Shown here: positions 1-10,373 of the stretch, in pieces
Position numbering within the stretch: position 1 is the stretch's first letter
Layout: each line of letters opens with the position of its first letter
Source of the DNA: CAWIOX01 sp963837775
GTDB taxonomy: Bacteria > Pseudomonadota > Gammaproteobacteria > Burkholderiales > Burkholderiaceae_D
NCBI GenBank assembly: GCA_963837775.1
Contig: CAWIOX010000009.1
Coordinates: forward strand, 1 to 20,392
DNA length: 20,392 nucleotides
Direction of reading: 5' to 3'
Translations under genes and position numbers: made by a program
Notes under the pieces: generated by a model
Database searches by the model: none
What the model saw: the letters and a program-made list of their open reading frames with translations, nothing else
What the model was told of the DNA's origin: nothing

Positions 1-16
1 GCTTTGTAACGCCTCC

Positions 17-481
17 CTAACGGTTTCGGCGCTCTTTTAGTTCCTTCAAAATCTCGCTGCTGCGCTGCTCTGATAAGCGCTGCGGGGCCGCCGCTTCAGC
101 GCGATTGCGCCCGCTGTCGCGCTCCCCGGCTCTGGGTTCTTGATGGCGCCGGGGTTCTGCACCTTGCAATCCATCACGCCTATCCCGGATTCCATCGCGC
201 CGGATTCCGGGACGATCACCACGGAATCCATCGCCATCACGGAACCCATGATGGCGATCACGATCTGCCTCGAACCGAAGGCCGAAGGAGGTTGACGGCG
301 CCACATAATACGGCGCGTCTGAATAGACCGGCTGGCCATACGGGTAATACGGGTACGCGTCGCCGGCAAAAGTGCCGCCGTTCGGGTCAAACGGCTCATA
401 GACCGCGCATCCCCCAACAGCGGATGCGACCAGTAGCGAAAATGTCAGGCGTTTCGCTGCGCTGCTCATAGACCAGTTCAT
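17..481 (-). CDS. putative lipoprotein, Arg/Asp/Gly-rich
   Basis: A 154-aa protein of unknown function, probably anchored in the envelope. It starts with a basic stretch and a hydrophobic segment ending in a lipobox (A-V-G-G-C) near residue 25, so a type II signal peptide is likely. After the cysteine comes a Tyr/Pro-rich region, then a highly charged low-complexity stretch of repeated R-D-G and R-R-D units, and a Lys/Glu/Arg-rich tail. I chose the ATG at 481 rather than 487 because GGAAG lies 6 bases before it, while for 487 the same GGAAG abuts the ATG. No catalytic motif is visible. A 7-bp hairpin (519-539) lies in its upstream region. The reading frame and lipobox are seen directly; function is unknown. 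Confidence 0.7.
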   Translation of the reverse strand: MNWSMSSAAKRLTFSLLVASAVGGCAVYEPFDPNGGTFAGDAYPYYPYGQPVYSDAPYYVAPSTSFGLRFEADRDRHHGFRDGDGFRGDRPGIRRDGIRDRRDGLQGAEPRRHQEPRAGERDSGRNRAEAAAPQRLSEQRSSEILKELKERRNR

Positions 482-667
482 GACCATCTTCCATAGGCGG
501 ACTCATGATTCGTTAGATGAACCGCAGTTCCAGCGGTTCTGCGAATTTACACGCTGTTACAGTATCGGCGCGGTGACCAGAGGCGTTTGATCGCAATCAT
601 GGGAGCCACGGTTTGCTGCTGTTTCCAGTCATGAAACCGTGCTCTGAAGCTCCGTCATATGCGGCCC

Positions 668-877
668 TTACTGCGTCCCCTTTGCCTTGTCCGCCTGACG
701 CTGGTAGTCGTCGTAAGGCCGGTTGGCCTGCGCGATGCAGCGCTGCCGGTCCTGCATCGCATTGAGCTTGTCGCATTCCTGGCGCTGCATGTCCTGGCCG
801 GTGGCGTAGAGCTGCTGCGAAGAACAGGCGGCGAGGGTCAGGCTGGCTGCTGCCAGTAACAATGGAAAAATGCGCAA
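668..877 (-). CDS. small lipoprotein (TTG start)
   Basis: A 69-aa lipoprotein of unknown function. The hydrophobic signal is followed by L-A-A-C-S-S, a good lipobox with Cys at about residue 18. The mature part (about 50 aa) is polar and has two Cys residues (E-C-D-K and R-C-I-A), which may form a disulphide. The frame is open upstream to an ATG at 1060, but that extension is Arg-rich, lacks homology-like features and would bury the signal peptide inside the protein. The TTG at 877-875 has GGAG six bases upstream and puts the signal peptide at the N-terminus, so I use it. Small lipoproteins of this type are common and uncharacterised in Burkholderiales (family knowledge). Confidence 0.7.
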   Translation of the reverse strand: MRIFPLLLAAASLTLAACSSQQLYATGQDMQRQECDKLNAMQDRQRCIAQANRPYDDYQRQADKAKGTQ

Positions 878-1232
878 GATGGACTCCGGTCTGATCGTCG
901 AAATTGGTGGGCGAGCTTGGACTGCGCCGCCATTCCAGGCGGCAACTGACGGGATTGTAAGCCGGATGCTGGCGGTTTTGACAAGAATCTGAAGGCCGGA
1001 GCTGCAGCGTGACGCTGCTCGCGCTCGCTTGACAGCCTTGTGCTGCCTGTAAATATGCAAAAAACAGGGGGTATGCGGTTAAATACAGTGCCTGCCGCAG
1101 GTATTCATTGGCGTTTTAAAAATACCATGGGCAGTATGTTTTTACGCTGGACAGCGCCGCACAGCCCGGGGCGGGCTGTTGCGGGCGGCTGTTGGGCTGT
1201 GCATGCTGCACTGTGGCCGCTTGCGGCGCGGC
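878..1232. other. intergenic region with repeat B1 and hairpins
   Basis: No gene is supported here. The region holds the promoter and leader of the small lipoprotein gene, one copy of a 71-bp repeat (1067-1137), and a GC-rich hairpin at 1161-1179 (8-bp stem, 3-base loop) in the 3' region of the phosphoesterase gene. A second weak hairpin (1215-1233) overlaps the phosphoesterase stop codon. Neither hairpin has a clear T-tract, so termination is unproven. Confidence 0.6.
1067..1137 (+). repeat. 71-bp intergenic repeat, family B, copy 1
   Basis: The sequence aligns without gaps to 4539-4609 (58 of 71 bases identical by eye) and, with small indels, to the reverse complement of 14126-14196. Conserved blocks are the leading GGGNGTATG, then GCCGCAGGTATTCATTGG, then AAAAATACCATG and CAGTAT. 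GGTATT and AATACC inside it can pair. It lies 95 bp downstream of the phosphoesterase stop codon. Confidence 0.75.
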
Positions 1233-2228
1233 CTATTGTTGCTTGACGATCACCGGATGGATGGTGAACACGGTGGCGCTGCGCGGATCGGCGACGACCC
1301 GCACCCAGTGGATCGCGGGGCTGCCGAAAGTTTGCAGGCGGGTCAGGTTCGCCAGCAGCCTGGTCGGGCTGTAGAGCGGCTTGTCGACCTTGTAGAAGTG
1401 GGTGTCGCCATGCACCAGCAGCACCTGGCCCGCATACTGTTCGGTCTCGGCCACCAGCTGGCCGATGAAGTTGCGGTAGCCGCTGAACTTGGGCTCAAGG
1501 CTTTCGTCGAGCTCTTCGGTTTCCGGCAGGTCAAAGCCGACGTCGGCCTGGATCACCAGCACGATGCCGGCGGCCTTTTGCTGTTTGGCCAGCTTGAATG
1601 CCTGTTGCATCCAGCTCACGTTGGCGGCGTCGCGTTCCAGGTATTCGGCGTTGTCGGCGGCGCACTGCTCGGGCGTGCGCGCGCTCTTCTTGCTGCAGTC
1701 TTTATCGTCGAGCACCCGGTTGTTATTGCTGCCCGGTACGTTCAGGCCGGCAAACACGATGCCGCGGTGGCTGAAGCGGATGTTCTCGACGAATTTCTCG
1801 CCCGCTTGGCCCTGATGCGTGAGCGCCATCTGCTTCTGGCCGAGGCTGTGCATGCTCGGATACATCACCTTGCGGATATGCGCCAGACGTTCCAGGTTGT
1901 CGTAGCCGCCGTTATTGCTGCGGTGGCAGTCGGTCCATTCGTTGTCGCCGGGGATGTAGACCACCGGTTTCTTCATCTGGCCGAACATCTGCAGCGCATC
2001 GCTGTAGATGTCGTCGCTGCATTTGGAGCTGCCGTCCTTGATGTCGCCGTCGTACAGCGAAAAGGCGATGTCGGAGCGGTTGATGCTGTCGAGCAGCGCC
2101 GGTATCTTCGGCGTGTCGCCAGCCTTCTGGTACGGCATGTCGCCCCACAGGCCGAAGGAAAAAGGCTGCGCCTGCGCAGCGTGCAGGCTGAAGGCAAGGG
2201 CGGTGGCGGCGGCAAGGCGTGCAAGCAT
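1233..2228 (-). CDS. secreted calcineurin-like metallophosphoesterase
   Basis: A 331-aa predicted periplasmic or secreted phosphoesterase. A signal peptide with an A-Q-A cleavage site occupies residues 1-20. Metal-binding motifs of the calcineurin-like superfamily follow in order: G-D-M-P-Y (about 29-33), Y-D-G-D-I-K-D-G (59-66), P-G-D-N-E-W-T-D-C-H (93-102) and V-H-G-D-T-H-F-Y near residue 270. Together they give the Asp/Asn/His ligands of a two-metal site. The substrate cannot be read from the sequence. The ribosome-binding site is weak (AAAGAGAA). The gene stands alone on the minus strand downstream of the porin, which has its own terminator. Confidence in the fold is high; the specific reaction is unknown. 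Confidence 0.85.
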   Translation of the reverse strand: MLARLAAATALAFSLHAAQAQPFSFGLWGDMPYQKAGDTPKIPALLDSINRSDIAFSLYDGDIKDGSSKCSDDIYSDALQMFGQMKKPVVYIPGDNEWTDCHRSNNGGYDNLERLAHIRKVMYPSMHSLGQKQMALTHQGQAGEKFVENIRFSHRGIVFAGLNVPGSNNNRVLDDKDCSKKSARTPEQCAADNAEYLERDAANVSWMQQAFKLAKQQKAAGIVLVIQADVGFDLPETEELDESLEPKFSGYRNFIGQLVAETEQYAGQVLLVHGDTHFYKVDKPLYSPTRLLANLTRLQTFGSPAIHWVRVVADPRSATVFTIHPVIVKQQ

Positions 2229-2357
2229 GGCGGGTTCTCTTTCGACAAAATTGCCAACATAAACGCCGCCGATGACGCGCTGATGACATCGGGCAGCGGC
2301 GCGGCCGGCTGGCGGAATTTTTATCCGGTGCTGCGCTGGAACAAGCCGTGGGCGTTA

Positions 2358-2383
2358 AAAAAGGCGCCGATCGGCGCCTTTTT
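2358..2383 (-). terminator. intrinsic terminator of the porin gene
   Basis: A perfect 26-base palindrome: AAAAA, then the GC-rich core GGCGCCGATCGGCGCC, then TTTTT. It lies 18 bp past the porin stop codon. Read on the minus strand it is a strong hairpin followed by five T. Being symmetrical, it could also stop plus-strand transcription. Confidence 0.9.
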
Positions 2384-2401
2384 CGTTGAATCTACTGCCG
2401 C

Positions 2402-3370
2402 TTAGAACTTGTGCGACATGCCCACCTGATAGGCATTCACGCCGACCACCTGTTCGCGGCCGATGTAGGCATACAGGTCGGTGCGTTTGGACAGATGGTA
2501 GTCGTAGCCGAGGCCGAATTCCTTGGTCATGTCTTTCACGTCGTTTTTCAGCTTGCCGTAGACGATCTTGGCATCGCCGCCGCCGACCGTGTAGTTCAAG
2601 CCCAGCAGGTATCCCTTGTTCTTGCCGTCAGTGGTGGCCGATGCGGCAGTTTTCGGGTCGCCGCTGACATACGCTGCGGTCACTTTGGCCGGGCCGAACT
2701 GATAGCCGCCGCCGATCACGTACATATGCGGCTTGATCGTGGAGACGGCCGCCTGCGCCGGCTTTTCGTAGCCGGCGTGCAGGCTGATCGGGCCGTTGTC
2801 GTAAGTGGCCAGGAATTGATAGCCGGCATCGGCGCCGGACACTTCGCTCAGCGCATATTGGGCATTGAGCTTGAAGCCGCTGAAGTTCGGGCTGTTGTAG
2901 GTGATCGCATTGCTGACGCGGGATTTGGAAACCCCGGCGCGCATGATCAGCGTCGTATTGTCGCCGATCACGCCGTCATTGGCGAAAGGATCGGCACGGT
3001 CGACTGCGCCGTCGATCAAGCCTTTGGTGCGGCCCAATTTGACCAGGCCGAAGCCGCCGGCCAGGCCGACGTTGGCCTGGCGATCGAACAGGCCGGCGCC
3101 GGTTTCGCCGGTATCGGCCTTGATTTCCGATTCCAGCTGGAACACCGCGGACAGGCCGTTGCCCAGATCTTCCGAGCCCTTGAACCCGAGGCGCGAAGTG
3201 TGGTTATTGCGTTCTTTCAGGGTGTCGCCATTCGGGTTGGCAATGCTGGCGGCACCGCTGGTTTTTGCCAGGCCCAGGTCGATTTGACCATAGACGGTGA
3301 CGTTGGTCTGGGCTTGGGCGGAAGCGGCAAATGCGGCCATGACGATCAGGGCGAGAGAAAGTTTTTTCAT
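2402..3370 (-). CDS. outer membrane porin (Gram-negative porin family)
   Basis: A 322-aa trimeric-porin-type beta-barrel of the Burkholderiales (OmpC-like) family, forming general diffusion channels in the outer membrane. The signal peptide (M-K-K-L-S-L-A-L-I... ending A-Q-A) is followed by the hallmark N-terminal strand V-T-V-Y-G-Q-I-D-L-G-L. Other typical blocks are S-R-L-G-F-K-G-S-E-D-L-G-N-G-L and F-Q-L-E-S-E-I near residues 65-90, and the C-terminus V-G-M-S-H-K-F ends in Phe, the BAM recognition signal. I use the ATG at 3370. The frame extends to 3466, but that would add 32 residues ahead of the signal peptide. Monocistronic, with its own terminator. Confidence 0.93.
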   Translation of the reverse strand: MKKLSLALIVMAAFAASAQAQTNVTVYGQIDLGLAKTSGAASIANPNGDTLKERNNHTSRLGFKGSEDLGNGLSAVFQLESEIKADTGETGAGLFDRQANVGLAGGFGLVKLGRTKGLIDGAVDRADPFANDGVIGDNTTLIMRAGVSKSRVSNAITYNSPNFSGFKLNAQYALSEVSGADAGYQFLATYDNGPISLHAGYEKPAQAAVSTIKPHMYVIGGGYQFGPAKVTAAYVSGDPKTAASATTDGKNKGYLLGLNYTVGGGDAKIVYGKLKNDVKDMTKEFGLGYDYHLSKRTDLYAYIGREQVVGVNAYQVGMSHKF

Positions 3371-3545
3371 TTTTTCAGGGATGTGAGTGGTAACGGCGTC
3401 AGATACGCTTGATCCAACTGCCGGCATCATGCCGTCCAAATATGAAATAGTGATGACAACAGGCATCTATCGACGGATCGCAGCCGCAGTCCGCGGCATG
3501 CCGGGCGGCAAGCCTGCAGGGGCCGTCAGTGCTGCGGCCGGCAGT

Positions 3546-4148
3546 TCACGCCAGCAGCGCGCGCAGCAGGCCGGCGCCGGCGGCCGACAGCGACCAGCCC
3601 AGCGCGCCGCAGTTGAGGATGACGGTCAGCCAGAACGTGAGCTGGAACGACGGCTTGCCGGATTTGTGGCGCAGCAGCCTTTGCGCGGCGAGCGCGCCCG
3701 GCCAGCCGCCGAGCAGCGCCAGCAGGTGCAGCGTGCTTTCCCGGGTGCGCCATTGATCGCGCTGCGCGGCCGACTTGTCGAGTGCATAGGCGACGAATGC
3801 GATGCTGCTTGCCAGCAGATACAGCCCGAGCACCGCCAGCGGCAAGCGGCCGGCGATGGCCAGAGCCGCGACCATGGCCGGGAACGCAAGCGCCAGGATC
3901 AGGGCGGCATGGCTGCGCCCGGCGGCCGCTGGCACGCGCTCGGCAGCGAATGCGACATGCACCGCCTGCGCCCGGCCGCTGGCGTCGGTCTTGCGTTCAT
4001 AGGTCACGCTGTCGTTGTCGGCCGGCCTTCTGTGGCGCCGGGTAAACGACTTGATGTGGACGAAGATCGGCTGGCCGCCGCCGTTCGGGCTGATGAAGCC
4101 GAAACCTTGTTCATCTTTCCAGCGGCTTATCTTTCCCTGGTAGCGCAT
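3546..4148 (-). CDS. cold-shock domain / DUF1294 membrane protein
   Basis: A 200-aa two-part protein. Residues 1-70 form a cold-shock (OB-fold) domain with RNP1-like Q-G-F-G-F-I and RNP2-like I-F-V-H-I motifs, suggesting single-stranded nucleic acid binding. After an Ala/Arg linker come about four hydrophobic segments (from about residue 80). The C-terminal part carries the DUF1294 signature (A-Y-A-L-D-K-S-A-A, R-T-R-E-S-T-L-H-L-L-A-L-L-G-G-W-P-G-A, Q-L-T-F-W). The combination is a known architecture in proteobacteria; its role is not established. The ATG at 4148 puts the OB-fold at the N-terminus and has AAAGG about 5 bases upstream; the upstream extension to 4199 adds nothing recognisable. 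Confidence 0.88.
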   Translation of the reverse strand: MRYQGKISRWKDEQGFGFISPNGGGQPIFVHIKSFTRRHRRPADNDSVTYERKTDASGRAQAVHVAFAAERVPAAAGRSHAALILALAFPAMVAALAIAGRLPLAVLGLYLLASSIAFVAYALDKSAAQRDQWRTRESTLHLLALLGGWPGALAAQRLLRHKSGKPSFQLTFWLTVILNCGALGWSLSAAGAGLLRALLA

Positions 4149-4256
4149 GCCGGCCTTTCGTGCGGGGTGGGTGGACGATGCCACAATTCCTGGCGGCAAC
4201 TATTGGGATTGTAAGCGAGATGGCGGCAGTTTCGACAGCGAGATGCGGGCGGAACC

Positions 4257-4448
4257 AGGGCGATTGCATGAAGTTACTATGCGGTCCACGAAAAACACGA
4301 AAAGCACGAAAGAGTCAAAAACACAGAAAATCTCTTGCTTGGAAAGCTTCAGAAGAGAGACAAATAGTGTTTGTTTCGTGTCTTTCGTGTTTTTCGTGGA
4401 CGATATGCAGTGTTGCTTGCTCAACGCTAGCCTTCATGCAATCGCCCT
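4257..4448 (+). mobile_element. MITE-like element family A, copy 1
   Basis: A 192-bp non-coding element. It begins AGGGCGATTGCATGAAG (4257-4273) and ends with the exact reverse complement (4432-4448). The same 12 bases, GCGGGCGGAACC, stand immediately outside both ends (4245-4256 and 4449-4460), as expected of a target duplication. Inside, GTCCACGAAAAACACGAAA on the left mirrors TTTCGTGTTTTTCGTGGAC on the right, so most of the element can fold on itself. It encodes no transposase. Two more copies lie at about 6258-6424 and 10418-10604. Confidence 0.8.
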
Positions 4449-4538
4449 GCGGGCGGAACCCCTGCCTGTGCGGCTACTGTTGCGCCAGCGCGACCGACGC
4501 GCACAGAACCCACGGCACAGCGGCGCTCTTGAATATCA

Positions 4539-4609
4539 GGGAGTATGCCGATAAACACATGGTTTGCCGCAGGTATTCATTGGCTTTCAAAAAATACCAT
4601 GCCCAGTAT
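4539..4609 (+). repeat. 71-bp intergenic repeat, family B, copy 2
   Basis: Ungapped match to 1067-1137, same orientation, with 13 differences in 71 bases by eye. The central block GCCGCAGGTATTCATTGG is identical in the two. It lies 76 bp past the stop codon of the FAD oxidase gene. Confidence 0.75.
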
Positions 4610-4630
4610 ATTGAGCGGCCAAAAAGCATC

Positions 4631-4677
4631 GGAAGGGCGCTGCACGGGCGTTTTTACGCAACCGTGCAGCCCTTTCC
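4631..4677 (-). terminator. probable terminator of the FAD oxidase gene
   Basis: A 9-bp perfect stem (4639-4647 with 4662-4670) is extended by an imperfect GGAAGGG/CCCTTTCC arm, enclosing a 14-base loop. On the minus strand it lies 8 bp past the stop codon. A run of five T follows about 6 bases after the stem rather than directly, so efficiency is uncertain. Confidence 0.5.
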
Positions 4678-4685
4678 GGCTGGTT

Positions 4686-6074
4686 CTACACCGACGGCTT
4701 GATGTTCTGGTTGTGCCGGAACAGGTTCTGCGGGTCGTAGCGGTTCTTCGCCTGCACCAGCCGCTGGTAGTTGGGGCCGTAGGCGGCGGCGATGCGGCCG
4801 CCCTCGTCTTCGGTGAGGAAGTTGACGTACACGCTGCCGCTGGCGTACGGTGCGGCCGCGTCGAAGAATTCGCGCGCCCACGCGATGCAGGTCTTATCCT
4901 CGGCCGGATTGTCCCAGCGGGTATGCACGTTCATCACGTACAGCGCATCGCGGTTCGCATAGGCGGTGGCGTCGGGTGCCGGGCGGCAGGTCTGGCCGCC
5001 GATCAGGCCCAGGAAGATTTCGCACTGCGGCCCGGGCAGCTTGCCGGCGTAGCGGATCACGGTGTCGATCGCGGCATCGTTGAGCGCGGAAAAATTATGC
5101 GATTTCCAGTAGTTGCGTGCGCCCGGCGCCAGCAGCGGGTCGAAGGTTTTTTGCCAGGCGCTGTAGGGCTGGACCCCGCTGTGCTGGCCGCAGGGCTGGC
5201 CGAAGCTGCGCAGCGCTGCGATCGCGCGCTGGCCGTCTGTGATGTCGCCGACATAGCACAGCGCGAGGATCACGACGTCCTTGCCGTGCATTTCCGGCGC
5301 CAGGAACGGCAGCGGCGGCGCCTTGCGCAGCACTGCCCAGACGCTCAATTCTTCCGGCATGGTTTCGACGAAATCGCGGTAGCGGGTCAGCACCTGCTTG
5401 GCCTGCTCGAACGGGAACACCAGCAGCCCGGTCAGCACTTCGGGGCCGACCGGATGCAGCGCGAACTCGAACAGCGTGACCACGCCGAAGTTGCCGCCGC
5501 CGCCGCGGATCGCCCAGAACAGCTCCGGATGCTTGTGCGCGCTGACCCACAGCCGCTGGCCGTCGGCGGTGACGACCTCGGCCGCGACCAGATTGTCGAC
5601 CGACATCCCGTGCTTGCGGGACAGCCAGCCGAAGCCGCCGCCCAGCGTCAGGCCGGCCACGCCGGTGGTCGAGTTGATGCCCAGCGGCGTGGCCAGCCCG
5701 AATGCCTGCGCCTCATGGTCGAAATCGCCCAGCGTGGCGCCGGCTTCCACATAGCCGATACGCGCCTCGGGGTCGATCCAGGCCGATTTCATCAGCGACA
5801 TGTCGAGCATCAGCCCGCCGTCGCACACCGCATTGCCGGCGATATTGTGGCCGCCGCCGCGCACCGCCAGCAGCAGCTCTTGCTCGCGCGCAAAGTTGAC
5901 TGAGGCCATCACGTCGGCCACGCCGGCGCAGCGCACGATCAGCGCCGGGCGGCGGTCGATCATCGCGTTCCAGATGCTGCGCGCCTGGTCATAGCCGGGA
6001 TCGTCCGGCAGCAGCAGCGGCCCGCGCAGCGTCGATCGGAACGTCTCGATCAGGTCCTGGTCCAAGCTCGTCAT
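4686..6074 (-). CDS. FAD-binding oxidoreductase (PCMH / BBE-like)
   Basis: A 462-aa flavoprotein of the berberine-bridge-enzyme-like oxidase group. The N-terminal PCMH FAD domain has R-G-G-G-H-N-I-A-G (about 72-80), where the His is the usual site of covalent 8-alpha-histidyl FAD attachment, and T-G-V-A-G-L-T-L-G-G-G-F-G-W (about 137-150). Where bicovalent members have a flavin-linking Cys, this protein has Asn/Ser/Thr, so it is probably monocovalent. The C-terminus has the BBE signature Y-D-P-Q-N-L-F-R-H-N-Q-N-I. No signal peptide is seen, suggesting a cytoplasmic enzyme. Family members oxidise sugars, alcohols or secondary metabolites; the substrate here is unknown. The start at 6074 has GGAGG 6 bases upstream, which beats the frame's ATG at 6089. 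It stands alone between repeat elements A1/B2 and A2. Confidence 0.9.
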   Translation of the reverse strand: MTSLDQDLIETFRSTLRGPLLLPDDPGYDQARSIWNAMIDRRPALIVRCAGVADVMASVNFAREQELLLAVRGGGHNIAGNAVCDGGLMLDMSLMKSAWIDPEARIGYVEAGATLGDFDHEAQAFGLATPLGINSTTGVAGLTLGGGFGWLSRKHGMSVDNLVAAEVVTADGQRLWVSAHKHPELFWAIRGGGGNFGVVTLFEFALHPVGPEVLTGLLVFPFEQAKQVLTRYRDFVETMPEELSVWAVLRKAPPLPFLAPEMHGKDVVILALCYVGDITDGQRAIAALRSFGQPCGQHSGVQPYSAWQKTFDPLLAPGARNYWKSHNFSALNDAAIDTVIRYAGKLPGPQCEIFLGLIGGQTCRPAPDATAYANRDALYVMNVHTRWDNPAEDKTCIAWAREFFDAAAPYASGSVYVNFLTEDEGGRIAAAYGPNYQRLVQAKNRYDPQNLFRHNQNIKPSV

Positions 6075-6257
6075 GATGCACCTCCGCAAGATGGGGTTTC
6101 AATTTGCTCCGGAATTCGTTGCGCGGCATGCGCGGCGCTCTCATTCATCATGGTCAGCGTTTCTGCGATGCGTTTGATCTGTCGCAAGACCGTGTTGGCT
6201 GTCGTGATAATGGGGTGGCCGTGCGGAAAATGAGGCGCACACTACACTGCAAGCGCC

Positions 6258-6424
6258 AGCGCGCTTGCATGAAGTCACTGCGTGGTCCACGAAAGTCACG
6301 AAAAGCACGAACGAGTCAAAAAATAAAGAAAAGAGGCACGCAGTGTTTTTTTCGTGTCGTTCGTGCTTTTCGTGGACGATATGCAGTGTTGCTTGTTCAC
6401 CAAGAGCCTGTGTGCAATCGCCGC
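6258..6424 (+). mobile_element. MITE-like element family A, copy 2 (decayed)
   Basis: Same orientation as copy 1. The left end AGCGCGCTTGCATGAAG matches copy 1 at 15 of 17 bases. The right end is weaker (12 of 17). The interior shares the inverted CACGAAA units and the block GATATGCAGTGTTGCTTG with copy 1. The flanks share only CTGCAA (6247-6252 and 6424-6429), so any target duplication has decayed. It ends about 30 bp before the metH -10 box. Confidence 0.7.
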
Positions 6425-6452
6425 TGCAAACAGGCAAACCCTTGATTTGACG

Positions 6453-6458
6453 TATAAT
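6453..6458 (+). promoter_or_regulatory. probable -10 box of metH
   Basis: A perfect TATAAT precedes metH by about 150 bp. No good -35 is found at 16-18 bp spacing (the sequence there reads roughly ACAGGC), so the promoter may be activator-dependent. Transcription would begin near 6465 and give a leader of about 145 nt. Confidence 0.5.
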
Positions 6459-6495
6459 TTCGCCTGAACTACAGCGCCGATTTGAGAATCAACTT

Positions 6496-6592
6496 GCGGG
6501 CGCAGCGGAGTGCGGCCAGCCGACTCCACGCTAAATACAGCTAAAGTGGACCATAACCCGACCCGCTTTAATCAAGCCAGTCGGGTTTTTTT
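6496..6592 (+). promoter_or_regulatory. metH leader: candidate pseudoknot riboswitch plus terminator
   Basis: Seen in sequence: stem P1 pairs 6504-6511 (AGCGGAGT) with 6523-6532 (ACTCC, two bulged bases, GCT). Its loop holds GGCCA (6514-6518), which can pair with TGGACC (6547-6552, one bulge), giving an H-type pseudoknot. The connecting loop is CTAAATACAGCTAAAG (6531-6546). This resembles the TAAATGTAGCTAAA segment of the SAM-II aptamer (12 of 14), but the U-rich first loop of SAM-II is absent. The intrinsic terminator follows at once. A SAM-sensing attenuator of methionine synthase is an inference. A competing hairpin TCCAC/GTGGA (6525-6529 with 6546-6550) excludes P1. Confidence 0.4.
6556..6592 (+). 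terminator. leader terminator (attenuator) before metH
   Basis: ACCCGAC (6556-6562) pairs with GTCGGGT (6580-6586), with an inner GCTT/AAGC stem, followed by seven T (6586-6592). It ends 17 bp before the metH start codon, so it lies within the leader and cannot serve an upstream plus-strand gene, as none exists nearby. The placement indicates transcription attenuation. Confidence 0.75.
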
Positions 6593-6609
6593 ATTTGAAG
6601 AAGACACAC

Positions 6610-10373
<3,764 letters not shown>

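Larger units (their letters stand above)
4149..4685. other. gene-free region with repeats A1 and B2 and a hairpin
   Basis: Several short frames cross this 537-bp stretch, but all are explained by repetitive DNA. It contains element A1 (4257-4448) with flanking 12-bp direct repeats, repeat B2 (4539-4609), and a hairpin 3' of the FAD oxidase gene (4631-4677). The first ~100 bp probably hold the promoter of the cold-shock/DUF1294 gene. Confidence 0.7.
6075..6609. other. divergent intergenic region: promoters, repeat A2, metH leader
   Basis: The first ~180 bp should hold the promoter of the minus-strand FAD oxidase, though I see no convincing boxes. Next comes repeat element A2 (about 6258-6424). 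The last ~190 bp carry a TATAAT box and the structured metH leader with a terminator. Short frames through the region are explained by the repeat. Confidence 0.6.

Noticed and set aside
607..641. 8-bp stem (CACGGTTT/AAACCGTG) downstream of the small lipoprotein gene as a terminator
   Set aside because: The loop is 19 bases and no T-run follows on the minus strand.
1161..1179. GC-rich hairpin 3' of the phosphoesterase gene as a terminator
   Set aside because: Stem is good but no T-tract follows on the minus strand, so it was noted only as a hairpin.
3422..3434. Palindrome CGGCATCATGCCG upstream of the porin as an operator
   Set aside because: Short GC-rich palindromes are expected by chance here, and no second site or clear promoter boxes support it.
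4147..4554. Lys/Thr/Ser-rich short frames in and near the family A repeats
   Set aside because: They translate the CACGAAA repeat in any orientation, have no ribosome-binding sites and are not conserved between copies.
6480..6592. metH leader as a tRNA, SAH riboswitch or cobalamin riboswitch
   Set aside because: No acceptor or T-loop sequence for a tRNA, no GAGGAGCGCTGC block of the SAH aptamer, and far too short without the B12 box for a cobalamin switch.
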